Shown here: one piece after another, positions 49,956 to 59,548 of the stretch | How the letters are laid out: each line of letters starts with the position of its first letter | Position numbering within the stretch: position 1 is the stretch's first letter | Assembly: GCF_000308295.2 (NCBI RefSeq) | Contig: NZ_HG326654.1 | Coordinates: 229,084 to 293,083 of the forward strand | DNA from: Afipia birgiae 34632 | GTDB taxonomy: Bacteria > Pseudomonadota > Alphaproteobacteria > Rhizobiales > Xanthobacteraceae | DNA length: 64,000 nucleotides | Direction of reading: 5' to 3' | Position numbers and translations under genes: made by a program | The notes under the pieces: generated by a model | Database searches by the model: none | Told to the model about the DNA's origin: nothing | The model's input: the letters and a program-made list of their open reading frames with translations, nothing else

Positions 49956-51530
49956 TTAAGTCCGGAGAAGCTGAAGCACGCTCTGCTGCGACTGGTTGGC
50001 CAGCGCGAGTGCGGACACCGCGATCGACTGGCGGGTCGACAGCGCCTGGCTGTTGGCCGCTTCCTCGTTGGTGTCGGCGATCGTCAGGTTCGTCGAACCT
50101 GTCTGCAGCACGTTGATCAAATTCTTCGAGAAGTCCTGGCGGATCTGCACGATCGACAGGTTCGAACCGAGTGTCGATGCCTGCGAGCGCAGGAAGCTGC
50201 TCGCATAGTTGAGCGCGTCGAGCACCTTGTTGGTCGCGACGTTGTCGATGAAGTCGCTGCCGGCGGACAGCGCGCCAAGACCCAGGCCGGCCGGATCGAG
50301 ATTGACGCCGGTGATGTTCAGCGTCGACTTGCCGGTTTCGTTGAACACCAGCTTGAGCTGGTCGCCGTTGAGCAGATTGACGCCGTTGAACGACGCATCC
50401 TGCGAGGTCGTTTTAATCTGGTTGATGATGTTGTTGTACTGCGACACCAGGTTCGCGCGGGTCGCCTGCGAATTGGCTTCCGCCACCGGAGCGGAAACGA
50501 TCACGCCGGCGAACATCTCTCCCGCGGCTGTCGCCGTGCCGCCGATCGTGCCGATCGTCGAGGATGCGGCATCGTTCGATGTGGTCAGGGTGATCGCGCC
50601 GGTCGAACTGACACTGGCCTGAAGATTGTTCGGCAGCAGTGCGGCGTTGAGCTGGTTGATGGTCGAGATTTGGCCTACGTCGGGACCGAAGACGATGTTG
50701 GTCGTCGGGCCGCCGGTGGTCGAGGTGATGGTCAGCGTCTTGCCCGCGAACGTGGACGTCGGCGGCGTGGTGCCGGTGGCGAGGCCGAGCTTGTTGAGAA
50801 CGCCGCTGGTGCCGCCGAAGGTAATGCTGTTCGCGAAGTCAGCCGCGGCATTACTGACCGTCAGCCTGCTGGTGGCGCCGCCGCTGAGGCTCGATGTGCC
50901 ACCGGTGATGCCGTTGATGGCACTAAGGACAGAGGCCACGGTGCCGCCGGTGGCGCTGGACAGACTGACCGAAACATTGCCCGTGACCGGATCGGCTGTG
51001 AATGGGGGATCGCCGGCGATACCGGTGGTGAACGAAATCGTCTTGCCGTTGACCGTGAATGAGTCGCCGTTGGCGAAGCCGGCGGCGGCCAGCGTGGTGG
51101 CCCCCGTCAGGCCGGCGACGATGCCGCCGGTCACGGTGGCGGCGGTATCGGGCGATCCGAGCAGGTTGGCGCCCGACCCGCCCGCAATCGGGCCGGTCGT
51201 TGTGCTCGACTTGGTGTAGCCGACGTTGGTCTGGAGCGCCTGGTTGGCGATCGACTTGGCGCTGTCGATCAGCTTCTGCAGCGAGGTGATGCCGGTATTG
51301 GCCGCCTGGAGGACCTGCACACCGTTGCCGATGCCGTCGAGAAGGTTGTTGATGTCGCTGGCGCGGGCGTCGAGCCCGGCGGCCGTGAAGAAATTGGTCG
51401 GGTTATCGAGAGCCGAGTTGACCTTCTTGCCGGTAGCAAGGCGGTTCTGCGTGGTGGCCAGCAGGTCCGCCGTCGATTGCAGCGACAGCAGGTTCTGGCG
51501 AACTGACGCCGTGAGAACGATGTCGGACAT
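49956..51530 (-). CDS. Flagellin 1
   Basis: A 524-residue flagellin. The conserved N-terminal D0/D1 region (residues 1-110: SVRQNLLSLQSTADLLATTQ, LATGKKVNSALDNPTNFFTA) and C-terminal region (QYNNIINQIKTTSQDASFNG to ALANQSQQSVLQLLRT) enclose a ~250-residue Gly/Thr/Ala-rich variable domain. It is about twice as long as Caulobacter flagellins, as known for thick subpolar flagella of Bradyrhizobium. Start 51530 has GGTACC-spaced weak ribosome signals. An exact double CtrA box lies ~100 bases upstream. Confidence 0.96.
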   Translation of the reverse strand: MSDIVLTASVRQNLLSLQSTADLLATTQNRLATGKKVNSALDNPTNFFTAAGLDARASDINNLLDGIGNGVQVLQAANTGITSLQKLIDSAKSIANQALQTNVGYTKSSTTTGPIAGGSGANLLGSPDTAATVTGGIVAGLTGATTLAAAGFANGDSFTVNGKTISFTTGIAGDPPFTADPVTGNVSVSLSSATGGTVASVLSAINGITGGTSSLSGGATSRLTVSNAAADFANSITFGGTSGVLNKLGLATGTTPPTSTFAGKTLTITSTTGGPTTNIVFGPDVGQISTINQLNAALLPNNLQASVSSTGAITLTTSNDAASSTIGTIGGTATAAGEMFAGVIVSAPVAEANSQATRANLVSQYNNIINQIKTTSQDASFNGVNLLNGDQLKLVFNETGKSTLNITGVNLDPAGLGLGALSAGSDFIDNVATNKVLDALNYASSFLRSQASTLGSNLSIVQIRQDFSKNLINVLQTGSTNLTIADTNEEAANSQALSTRQSIAVSALALANQSQQSVLQLLRT

Positions 51531-51625
51531 GATGGGTACCTTCCTTAAGTATGCGAAATACCGACCCGAATCGGCAGGTGCAGCATGGAGAACGGCGTCT
51601 TTCCCCAATTCTTAAGAGGCACGGT

Positions 51626-51651
51626 TTAAATTATAGTTAACAGCGGCTTAA
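51626..51651 (-). promoter_or_regulatory. Double CtrA-type box before flagellin 1
   Basis: TTAA occurs three times at exact 11-base spacing (51626, 51637 and 51648), giving two overlapping TTAA-N7-TTAA sites. The minus strand reads TTAAGCCGCTGTTAAC. A further TTAA lies at 51612. No sigma-54 type promoter was found in this gap. Confidence 0.7.
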
Positions 51652-51714
51652 ATATCGTCCTTTACAAAGCCTTAACGACGTAACCGCCTGCCCTGCCGGC
51701 GCCACAACGGGCAA

Positions 51715-51742
51715 CAAAAACGGCGGGGTTTCCCCCGCCGTT
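51715..51742 (-). terminator. Terminator of flagellin 2
   Basis: On the minus strand AACGGCGGGG folds onto CCCCGCCGTT, followed by TTTG. It lies 26 bases past the flagellin 2 stop. Confidence 0.88.
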
Positions 51743-51767
51743 CTGTTGGTTTGCAGTGCTTCCGGTA

Positions 51768-53327
51768 TTAGCGGAGCAGCTGGAGAACGCTCTGCTGCGA
51801 CTGGTTGGCCAGCGACAGCGCGGACACCGCGATCGACTGGCGGGTCGACAGCGCCTGGCTGTTCGCCGCTTCCTCGTTGGTGTCGGCCAGCGTCAGGTTG
51901 GACGAGCCGGTCTGCAGCACGTTGATCAGGCTCTTCGAGAAGTCCTGACGGGTCTGCACGATCGACAGGTTCGAACCCAGAGCCGAAGCCTGCGAACGCA
52001 GCGTGGTGCTGGCAGTGTTCAGAGATGCCAGAACCTTATTGGTCGCCGCGTTGTCGACGAGGTCCGTGCCAACGGTCAGCGAACCAAGACCGAGGCCAGC
52101 CGGGTTGAAGTTGACGCCGGTGATGTTCAGCGTCGACTTGCCGGTTTCGTTGAACACCAGCTTGAGCTGGTCGCCGTTCAGCAGGTTGACGCCGTTGAAG
52201 GACGCATCCTGAGCCGTCGTGCGGATCTGGTCGATGACGTTGTTGTACTGGTTCACCAGGCTGGCGCGGGTTGCCTGCGAGTTCGGATCAGCAACCGCCG
52301 CAGCGGCTGTCGCACCGGCAAACGCCGCCGCCGTTCCGCCGATGATTCCGATGTTCGCTGACGCGGCATCGTTGGAGGTGGTGATGGAGATCTTGCCAGT
52401 TGTATCAATCGATGCCTGCAGGTTGTTCGCCGACAGAGCCGCATTGAGTTCGTTCAGGGTCGAAACCTGACCAGCACCCGTACCGAAGGTGATGTTGGTT
52501 GCAGTGCCGCCGCCGGTTGCGCCGATGGTCAGCGTCTTGCCCGTCACCGTTGAGGTCGGTGCCGTGGTGCCAGCGGTGAGGCCGAGCTTGCTCAGCGCGC
52601 TGCCGCCAAGGACGATGCTGTCGGTCGTGTTACCGGCAGTGATCGTAGCAACGTTCGCAGCGATGGTGAACGTGCTGCCGGCGCCGACGATGCCTTCGAT
52701 AGCGGACTTCAGCGTCGCCGTCGTTGTATTGGTCGGACCGGCACCATTGGCCAGGTTGATGGTGACGTTTCCACTTGCATCGGCCGTCGATGCGGCTGCA
52801 CCAACGCCACCCGTGGCGAACGTAATCGTCTTTCCGTTGACGATAAGCGTATCACCGTTGGCAAAGCCGCCGCCAGCCGCAGCGCTCAAGTCCGAACCGG
52901 TCGCGAGGGTCGCAACTACGGTGCCAGACCTTGTCGCAGCCGTGTCGGGGTTGCCGAGCAGGTTGGACGCGGTCGCGCCGGTGGTCGCAAGCGAGGTCAC
53001 GGACGACTTGGTGTAACCGGTGGGGGTCTGCAGCGCCTGGTTGGCGATCGACTTCGCGGTATCGACCAGTTTCTGCAGCGAGGTGATGCCGGTGTTGGCG
53101 GCCTGAATGACCTGCACGCCGTTGCCGATGCCGTCGAGGAGGTTGTTGATGTCGCTGGCGCGGGCATCGAGGCCAGCGGCAGTGAAGAAGTTGGTCGGAT
53201 TGTCGAGAGCGGTGTTGACCTTCTTGCCGGTGGCAAGGCGGGTCTGGGTGGTCGAAAGCAGATCAGCGGTCGACTGGAGCGAGAGCAGGTTCTGGCGAAC
53301 CGAAGAGGAGAGAACGATACCGGACAT
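51768..53327 (-). CDS. Flagellin 2
   Basis: A 519-residue flagellin. Its first ~100 residues are nearly identical to flagellin 1 (SLQSTADLLSTTQTRLATGK versus SLQSTADLLATTQNRLATGK), as are the last ~150 (RTTAQDASFNGVNLLNGDQL and QALSTRQSIAVSALSLANQS). The central domain (about 150-370) diverges but keeps the same Gly/Thr/Ala character and repeated VTGKTLTIG-like strands. The pair arose by duplication. It is divergent from flbT copy 2 across 309 bases. Confidence 0.96.
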   Translation of the reverse strand: MSGIVLSSSVRQNLLSLQSTADLLSTTQTRLATGKKVNTALDNPTNFFTAAGLDARASDINNLLDGIGNGVQVIQAANTGITSLQKLVDTAKSIANQALQTPTGYTKSSVTSLATTGATASNLLGNPDTAATRSGTVVATLATGSDLSAAAGGGFANGDTLIVNGKTITFATGGVGAAASTADASGNVTINLANGAGPTNTTTATLKSAIEGIVGAGSTFTIAANVATITAGNTTDSIVLGGSALSKLGLTAGTTAPTSTVTGKTLTIGATGGGTATNITFGTGAGQVSTLNELNAALSANNLQASIDTTGKISITTSNDAASANIGIIGGTAAAFAGATAAAAVADPNSQATRASLVNQYNNVIDQIRTTAQDASFNGVNLLNGDQLKLVFNETGKSTLNITGVNFNPAGLGLGSLTVGTDLVDNAATNKVLASLNTASTTLRSQASALGSNLSIVQTRQDFSKSLINVLQTGSSNLTLADTNEEAANSQALSTRQSIAVSALSLANQSQQSVLQLLR

Positions 53328-53554
53328 GGAAACAACCTTTCTGGTGTGACGCAAAACGCAACGTGTACAAGCGTGCCGCTGATAGCTTCGATCAGCGAGC
53401 CGTCGGACATTGAGACCAACAGTCTAAAAAGATGTGAACCGGATTTGTTCAACTCTCCGCATAAGGCGGCTGCGAGTGCAGCGCCGCAAAATGGCAAATG
53501 CGTTGATTTGACAAGGCAATTTCCTCAACGCCATCGCCGCTGACTGCGGCGGCG

Positions 53555-53570
53555 TTTACCTCGCGTTAAC
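53555..53570. promoter_or_regulatory. CtrA-like box between flagellin 2 and flbT2
   Basis: TTTACCTCGCGTTAAC on the plus strand, one base from TTAA-N7-TTAAC; its complement closely resembles the fliX/flgI box. It lies 67 bases before flbT2. The gap 53328-53636 holds no other gene; TGGCAAATGCGTTGA (53492-53506) is a weak sigma-54-like match that I do not call. Confidence 0.5.
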
Positions 53571-53636
53571 TATAACGCGAAAGGATCGCGCCATCTGCCG
53601 GATCACTCGAAGCCGGCTCGCACGGAGAACCGCCAC

Positions 53637-54071
53637 ATGGCTTTGAAGGTCGAACTCAAGCCGCACGAGAAGATCATTGTCGGCTCATGCGTCATCACAA
53701 ATACCGATCAGCGCGCAAAATTCCTGATCGAAGGAGAGAGGCTGCCAGTGTTGCGAGAGAAAGATATTCTGACACCGGACACCGCCGACACGCCGGCCAA
53801 GCTGATCTATCTGGCGGTCCAGCTGATGTACATCTCGCACGACCCGCAGGAACACCACGCGGTATATTTCGACGTGATGCGCGATTTCCTGAGCGCTGTG
53901 CCGAGCGCTGCTGGGATGATTGAGGAAATCAATAACCACATCTTAAGCGGCGACTACTATAGAGCCTTGAAGGAATCCAAGAAGCTGATCGCTTACGAGA
54001 AGCGCCTGATCGATCAGGCCCGCGGCCTGAACGCGGAAATGGCCCAAGCCGGCTTCAGCAGCGCCGCTTAG
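53637..54071 (+). CDS. flbT: FlbT paralogue (copy 2)
   Basis: A 144-residue FlbT homologue: MALKVELKPHEKIIVGSCVI, FLIEGERLPVLREKDILTPD and YFDVMRDFLSAVPSAAGMIE. It is clearly related to copy 1 at 49438 but has a longer C-terminal tail (LIDQARGLNAEMAQAGFSSA) and a distinct middle. It is divergent from flagellin 2, whereas copy 1 lies downstream of flagellin 1, so each flagellin gene may have its own FlbT. A strong terminator follows. Confidence 0.93.
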   Translation: MALKVELKPHEKIIVGSCVITNTDQRAKFLIEGERLPVLREKDILTPDTADTPAKLIYLAVQLMYISHDPQEHHAVYFDVMRDFLSAVPSAAGMIEEINNHILSGDYYRALKESKKLIAYEKRLIDQARGLNAEMAQAGFSSAA

Positions 54072-54097
54072 CACCACACGCAAACCAACATGCGAAC

Positions 54098-54122
54098 AGG
54101 CCTCCAGAAGGAGGCCTTTTTC
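54098..54122 (+). terminator. Terminator of flbT copy 2
   Basis: AGGCCTCC pairs with GGAGGCCT across AGAA, followed by TTTTTC. It lies 27 bases past the stop codon. Confidence 0.9.
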
Positions 54123-54192
54123 GTTTCAGGGTTTCGGTGTCATGGATCAAGTGCGTGACGATCGCCCGGCGGCGTGACGATGCACGCCGGCC

Positions 54193-55704
54193 TTACAGGA
54201 ACTTCACCAGGCTCATCTGGTAAAGCGACGCGGTGGTTTGATACGACGCCTGCAAGGCGGTCTGCAAAGCAAGGATCTTGGTTGCGACCTCGTTGTCGTT
54301 GATGCCCTGGATCGAATCCAGCATCGACTGGGCGACCGCTCCGGTCTGTGTCTGCCGGTCTTTGGCGATGGAGATCGCACTTTGCGCTCCGGCAAAATCG
54401 GCCTGGATGTCCTGGATCGATTGCGTGCCCGGATGCACGGCAAGATTGTCGACAATCCGCGAGTTCAGCGCGGTGAGTTGTCCGTTCGCGTTCGGATTGC
54501 TCGCATTGGTCGACACGGCGGCATAGACCGCGATGTTCTTCAACTGTGCAACGAACGCATCTTCGTTGGCACGTGCCCCGTACTGCACCGAGATCGATTG
54601 ATCGATGCCGGCGACAGCCGTTCCGCGCGCCGGGTCAGGACCGTCCTCGCCAGTGTACCAGGAGACAGTGTTGGTTGCCGTGCCGGGTACGAGCAGCGTC
54701 GCGGTGTTGAATGGAGGCCCATTGACGCGCAACGGCGGCGACGAACTGAAGAAATTATCGGATGCAGCCATGGCAGAGGCCGCCACCAGCGCCGTGTTCG
54801 ACAGGGTGCCGACCGCGGTATTGAGCGCGGCCTTGAGGTTGGCGGCCGTTGCCGTTGAGTCAGCGCCGATGGCGAAGCTGCCGGCGGGCACCGGCGTTGT
54901 TGTCGTCGCCGTGAGCTCGATGGTTTCAGAGGTGCCGTCCGGCAGGCTGAATGTGAACCGGACCTTGTCGCCATCGGCCGGATTGGTCGCGCCGAGATCG
55001 ACCGACATTTCCGAAGGTGCGCCGGGAGGCGCTGCCGGAGGCGCGGGGCCGGTGACGGTCGCAGTCGCCGACGTTGTTGTAATCGCGCTCAGCTTGAGGC
55101 CAAACGGAGATCCCGCGACGTCTTCGCCGATCGTCACCGATGTCGGCGTCGGCGACGTGATGACCGTCCGGCCAAGGCCTGTGGTGCCGTCAGCCTGGCC
55201 GCGCTCGTCGATGATCTGGTTCAGCCCGGCGCGGGTGCCGCTGCCGTTGAGAATCACATCGGCCGATTCCGTCGCGGGCGTATCGGTGGCGCGGCCGGAA
55301 AACATGTAACGTCCGCCGACTTCGGTGTTGAGAAGCGCGATGACCTGCGTGAATGACGCCATCGCGGTTTTTTGCCCGGCTGTTTTGCCGCTGCTGTCGA
55401 GATTAAGCGTTGCACCTGCGGCCGCAGCCTTGACCTGACTGCCCGCGCTGCTGATGCCCTGCAAGGACAGGTTCGCGACATTGATGCGCGTATTCAGCAC
55501 GGAGCCGGTGTTGGCGTAACCGGCAATCGACGAAATCTGCGCGCGCAGGCCCGTTGCCGTGCCCGAATCAACGCCGAGGCCGGCATAGGTTGTCGACTTC
55601 TTTCCCGACGCAAGTTGCTGCGTCAGCGTATCGAGCTGACTCTTAAGGTTGAGAATCGACGAGCCGAGATACGAAGTCCGGCCGCTAACGCCCTCGATAG
55701 CCAT
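54193..55704 (-). CDS. flgL: Hook-filament junction protein FlgL
   Basis: A 503-residue flagellin-like protein. The N-terminal helix region (LGSSILNLKSQLDTLTQQLA, KKSTTYAGLGVDSGTATGLR) and the C-terminal one (ATKILALQTALQASYQTTAS, LYQMSLVKFL) are conserved, with a large variable middle of ~250 residues. This identifies FlgL rather than a filament protein because of its position after flgK and its SYQTTA-type end. It starts seven bases after flgK ends. Confidence 0.9.
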   Translation of the reverse strand: MAIEGVSGRTSYLGSSILNLKSQLDTLTQQLASGKKSTTYAGLGVDSGTATGLRAQISSIAGYANTGSVLNTRINVANLSLQGISSAGSQVKAAAAGATLNLDSSGKTAGQKTAMASFTQVIALLNTEVGGRYMFSGRATDTPATESADVILNGSGTRAGLNQIIDERGQADGTTGLGRTVITSPTPTSVTIGEDVAGSPFGLKLSAITTTSATATVTGPAPPAAPPGAPSEMSVDLGATNPADGDKVRFTFSLPDGTSETIELTATTTTPVPAGSFAIGADSTATAANLKAALNTAVGTLSNTALVAASAMAASDNFFSSSPPLRVNGPPFNTATLLVPGTATNTVSWYTGEDGPDPARGTAVAGIDQSISVQYGARANEDAFVAQLKNIAVYAAVSTNASNPNANGQLTALNSRIVDNLAVHPGTQSIQDIQADFAGAQSAISIAKDRQTQTGAVAQSMLDSIQGINDNEVATKILALQTALQASYQTTASLYQMSLVKFL

Positions 55705-55711
55705 GAGACCC

Positions 55712-57604
55712 TCACAATACCTGCATCAATGACTGGAACATCGAATTGACCGTGGACATCACGCGGGCGTTCGCCGAGTAAGCGTTTTGCAGCGCCAGCA
55801 GGTTGGCCATTTCCGTGTCGATATCCACGCCGGAGGTCGCATCCATCTTTTTCTGCAACGTATTGAGCACAACATCCTGACCGTCAGAGAGCTGCTGCGC
55901 CGAACTCGCGGCATTGGCCTGCAGGTTCGTGAACTGCTGGGTGAAGCTGAGCAGCGTCCCTTTATAGGGTGTAGCGATCGAGCCGACGCCTGTCGTTCCC
56001 GAATAGCTGTAGGTGGCCGACGTCAGTTGCGACAGGATGAAATCAGAGCGCGTGGTGTCGCCGGCCGGCGTCGCAGGGCTCGTGCTGTAAACGATCAGCC
56101 GTGACGAGTCCGCCAGCAATCCGGCATTGACAGTGATGCGTCCCGCCAGTCCGGTTTGCTGAGAACCGGACGCCGTGATCGCTCCCGTGTAAGGTCTTCC
56201 GCCGTCAGTGAACAAGGCGATCTGCGGGCCACCGCCGGTCAGCGATGTCGCCGTCGTCGTCACTGATGCGGCGTTGACGTCAGACAGGCCGCCCGCGCCG
56301 TCGTCAACCACACGCAGCGTCGAGCCCGCCGGATTCGAGAACTGGATGTTGGCTCCGCCAAGTGCGGCATTGAGCTGCGAGACCACCGACGACATGCCGC
56401 CGGAGAAATCGACACCGATCACCTTGTCATTCGGATCGATCGTCGCCGTGTCCTTCAGCGGCAATGCGTTCGGATCATCCACGCGAATGATCGAAACATT
56501 ACGCTGAGTGCCGGTGCTGTCGGTGTAGGTCAGACGAACAACGTTGCCAGCCTGGAGACCGGAAAGATCGAGATCGAAGCCCGCTGGTGTTCCGGGCGGC
56601 GGAACGGGCGTAGCGGGCGGGTATGGCGTGCCGCCTGTCGTCTTGTCGGACAGCGCACTTGCCATCGCTGCCGCGAGCTGGTCGACCTGTTCCTGTGCCT
56701 GCACCAGCGTTTTGTCGCGCAATTCGAGATAGGCCGCGATTGATCCGGATCGGATCGCTCCACTTGAAACCAGATCTATGCTTCCGCCGTTCGCATAGGA
56801 AATGGAAATCGTTCCGAGCGCGCTCTTTGATGGATCGGCATTCCACTGCGCATCCGGCGTGACCGTGCCTTGGGTGTTGAACGACAGTTGCGCCGCATCG
56901 GAGCCGCCGACGAGCTGCGTGCCCGAGGTCGTGTAAACGGAAACCTGATTGCCATCTCCTTTGACGACGCGCACGTCCATCAATTGCGACACCTGCGTGA
57001 TGAATTGATCACGCTGGTCCAGCAGCGCTGCCGTCGCAGCATCCTGGTTGGCATAACCCTGCAATTGCCGGTTGATCTTGGCAATCTGAATCAACGCGTT
57101 GTTGGCCGTCGACACCGCGTTGGTTATTCCCGTCTCAGCGCTGTTGCGCAGAGCCTGGATACCCTGGGAAGTGGAATTCAACTGCTGCGCCAGCGCCTGC
57201 GCCGCATTGATGACGCCGGTGCGCGCCGATTGCGAATCCGGGCTTGTCGAGAGCGACTGAAGCGCGGTCGTGAGCGAATTGAATGCCGCTTCGATCGTCG
57301 CAGACGAATCCGGATCGCCGTATACGCTCTGCAGATTGCTCAGGAAATTCGCGCGGGTGCGGGTATAGGCCGCACCTGAAGTTTCCGTCCGCAACTGGCT
57401 CTGGATATAGTCGTCGAGCACACGATTGACGCCGATGGTTTCGACGCCCGCGCCGTTGCCGACCGCGGTCTGGACCTGATTGGACGTCTTGCGGACGTAG
57501 CCCGGCGTCTCCGCGTTCGCCACGTTCGACGAGACCAGCGCGAGCGCCGCCTGATTTGCCCGCAAGCCGGACATCGCGGTTGAAAGAGCTTGGCTCAGAC
57601 CCAT
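55712..57604 (-). CDS. flgK: Hook-filament junction protein FlgK
   Basis: A 630-residue junction protein. It begins MGLSQALSTAMSGLRANQAA, with LVSSNVANAETPGYVRKTSN, and ends in DIDTEMANLLALQNAYSANA and RVMSTVNSMFQSLMQVL, all typical of FlgK. The middle ~300 residues (330-560) are Gly/Asp/Thr-rich beta domains. It lies between flgE and flgL, 48 bases after flgE. Confidence 0.96.
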   Translation of the reverse strand: MGLSQALSTAMSGLRANQAALALVSSNVANAETPGYVRKTSNQVQTAVGNGAGVETIGVNRVLDDYIQSQLRTETSGAAYTRTRANFLSNLQSVYGDPDSSATIEAAFNSLTTALQSLSTSPDSQSARTGVINAAQALAQQLNSTSQGIQALRNSAETGITNAVSTANNALIQIAKINRQLQGYANQDAATAALLDQRDQFITQVSQLMDVRVVKGDGNQVSVYTTSGTQLVGGSDAAQLSFNTQGTVTPDAQWNADPSKSALGTISISYANGGSIDLVSSGAIRSGSIAAYLELRDKTLVQAQEQVDQLAAAMASALSDKTTGGTPYPPATPVPPPGTPAGFDLDLSGLQAGNVVRLTYTDSTGTQRNVSIIRVDDPNALPLKDTATIDPNDKVIGVDFSGGMSSVVSQLNAALGGANIQFSNPAGSTLRVVDDGAGGLSDVNAASVTTTATSLTGGGPQIALFTDGGRPYTGAITASGSQQTGLAGRITVNAGLLADSSRLIVYSTSPATPAGDTTRSDFILSQLTSATYSYSGTTGVGSIATPYKGTLLSFTQQFTNLQANAASSAQQLSDGQDVVLNTLQKKMDATSGVDIDTEMANLLALQNAYSANARVMSTVNSMFQSLMQVL

Positions 57605-57651
57605 AACATACTGCCCATCTCAGGTCGCATCATGCGACGCCACACTCGCGA

Positions 57652-59475
57652 TTATCGCAGCACGTTCAGCAGATCCTGCGCCATCTGGTTCGCAGTGGTG
57701 ATGACCTTGGTGTTTGCCGAATAGGCCTGCTGCGTAACGATCAGCTTGGTGAATTCGTCCGCAATATCGCTGTTGGATCCTTCGAGCGCCGAGCCGGTGA
57801 TGCTACCGGCTTTTCCAAAAATCGGATTACCGGACTGGTCGGTTTCCTCGAACGCACCGCCATCGAGTCGTTTCAGGAAGTTCGCGCCGTTGAATGTGGC
57901 CAGCGTGATCTGCGCGAGATCGATGTTGCGGCCGTTCGAATAGTTGCCGACCACGCGGCCATTGTCGCCGATCGACACCGTCTGCAACGAGCCCGCCGGG
58001 AATCCATCCTGGCGGATTTCGTTGACCTGCGCGTTGCCGTTGGCATCGGCAAACGAGGTCAAGCCGCTGACGCCGAAGTTGACGGTGACATTGCCGAGCG
58101 TGATGCCGCTGATGGTCGGGGTCGTAAGGGTGACCGAAGCGACCGCCGGCGTGAGCTGGCCGTTTGCGCTGAAGGTGAAGTCGGTGCCGATATTCTGCCA
58201 GGCCGTCGCGGTGCCGGTCGCATTCGGGTCGACCTGATAGAACATGTTCCATCTATCGGTACGGCCCGGTCCGAGCGTCGAACTGTCCATCTTGGCCCAG
58301 CGGAACTGGATGCTCACCGGCGAACCGGAGATGTCGTAGCCGGTGGTGGCGCCACCCGCGATCGATTGTGAAATGAACGTTGCAGAATCGGAACCGATGA
58401 CCGTTCCGGCGCCCGGCGAGCCGCCACCCAGACGGTTCACCGCCACGGGACCGGAGAAGCCGAGAGCGGCAAAGGCCGTCCCGTTGCTCGAACTGACTGT
58501 GAGATTGTTCGCCAGACCTGTATGCAACTGAACAGAGCCATTGTTGACGGTCGACGACAACGACGAGTTGCCGCTCAGCCCGTCAATCTTGTTGAGCAAT
58601 TGATCGATTGTGCTGTCGATCGGAATGTTGTTTGCGTCGTCGAGACCGGGCGTCGGCGACGTCGATGCGGCCGTGAAGGTGATGGTGTTGCCGTTGACGG
58701 TGATGGTGTCTCCGATTGCGAAGCCCGCCGACAGCGAGTTGGTGTTCGCTGCGCCCGACAGTGCGGTCGAGCCGTTGATCTTGGTTGCCGTGGTCAGCGC
58801 GCTGTTGACGGAGGCACCGCTCCTGACGTTGTCGAGGTAAGGCAGCGGCGGGGTGCCGACCGTGCTCGGATTGACGGTGAAGTCGCCGACGTTGATCAGT
58901 TCGGAACCGGGAACAGACTTGTCGCTCTTCGTGGTCAGCGGATACGAGGCCAGGTTGGCGCGATAGGTGACGGTGCTGGTGGGCTGCGCCGGAAGGAAGT
59001 CGCTGCCGAATTTCAGAACCTGCGGGTTGCTGCCGGTGACGTTGCCCGTCGTCGGATCGATCGGAATGCCTTCGAGATAGTAGCCGGCGCCGTTTACGAG
59101 ATAGCCGTTCTTGTCGAGTGTGAAGTCGCCACGGCGCGTGTAGTTGTTGACGCCGTTGAAGACCGGGTTGTTGTCGGTGAAGCTACCGGGCTTCTGAACC
59201 ACAAAGAAGCCGTCACCGCTGATCGCCATGTAGGTGGCAACGGCCGCCTTCTGAACGTCGCCCTGCACCGTATTGGTTGAGCGCGATTCGGTCGCAACGC
59301 TACCCGCAAGCTGGTTGTTGTTGCCGGTCTCGGGAATAAGGTCGAGAAAACTCGTATCGATGCGCTTGAAAGCCGTCGTCTGCGAGTTCGCGATGTTGCC
59401 GGAGATATTTTCCAGCGCATAGGACTGAGCACGAAGACCCGCGACGGATGTGGTGAGAGCGCCAAAGAGACCCAT
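57652..59475 (-). CDS. flgE: Flagellar hook protein FlgE
   Basis: A 607-residue hook protein. It starts MGLFGALTTSVAGLRAQSYA, with LENISGNIANSQTTAFKRID, and ends EGSNSDIADEFTKLIVTQQA then YSANTKVITTANQMAQDLLN. Its length is well above that of enteric FlgE owing to added domains in the middle (about 230-400). It is the first gene of flgE-flgK-flgL, with a sigma-54 promoter 74 bases upstream. Confidence 0.97.
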   Translation of the reverse strand: MGLFGALTTSVAGLRAQSYALENISGNIANSQTTAFKRIDTSFLDLIPETGNNNQLAGSVATESRSTNTVQGDVQKAAVATYMAISGDGFFVVQKPGSFTDNNPVFNGVNNYTRRGDFTLDKNGYLVNGAGYYLEGIPIDPTTGNVTGSNPQVLKFGSDFLPAQPTSTVTYRANLASYPLTTKSDKSVPGSELINVGDFTVNPSTVGTPPLPYLDNVRSGASVNSALTTATKINGSTALSGAANTNSLSAGFAIGDTITVNGNTITFTAASTSPTPGLDDANNIPIDSTIDQLLNKIDGLSGNSSLSSTVNNGSVQLHTGLANNLTVSSSNGTAFAALGFSGPVAVNRLGGGSPGAGTVIGSDSATFISQSIAGGATTGYDISGSPVSIQFRWAKMDSSTLGPGRTDRWNMFYQVDPNATGTATAWQNIGTDFTFSANGQLTPAVASVTLTTPTISGITLGNVTVNFGVSGLTSFADANGNAQVNEIRQDGFPAGSLQTVSIGDNGRVVGNYSNGRNIDLAQITLATFNGANFLKRLDGGAFEETDQSGNPIFGKAGSITGSALEGSNSDIADEFTKLIVTQQAYSANTKVITTANQMAQDLLNVLR

Positions 59476-59548
59476 TACATTATCTCCAACTTCGACCCGG
59501 GCGGCCTACCGGTGCCCAACGTTCACGGCCGCATTCGAAGAAGAGATC

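Noticed and set aside
49833-51062. 409-residue frame antisense to flagellin 1
   Set aside because: It arises from the repetitive flagellin codons on the opposite strand and has no independent support.
49956-53327. Tandem flagellins as a phase-variation or recombination cassette
   Set aside because: No inverted repeats, recombinase gene or silent copy is seen. Simple duplication explains the pair.
53492-53506. Sigma-54-like sequence TGGCAAATGCGTTGA before flbT2
   Set aside because: The GG is followed after ten bases by GA, not GC, and the -24 half is imperfect, so it falls short of the three called sites.
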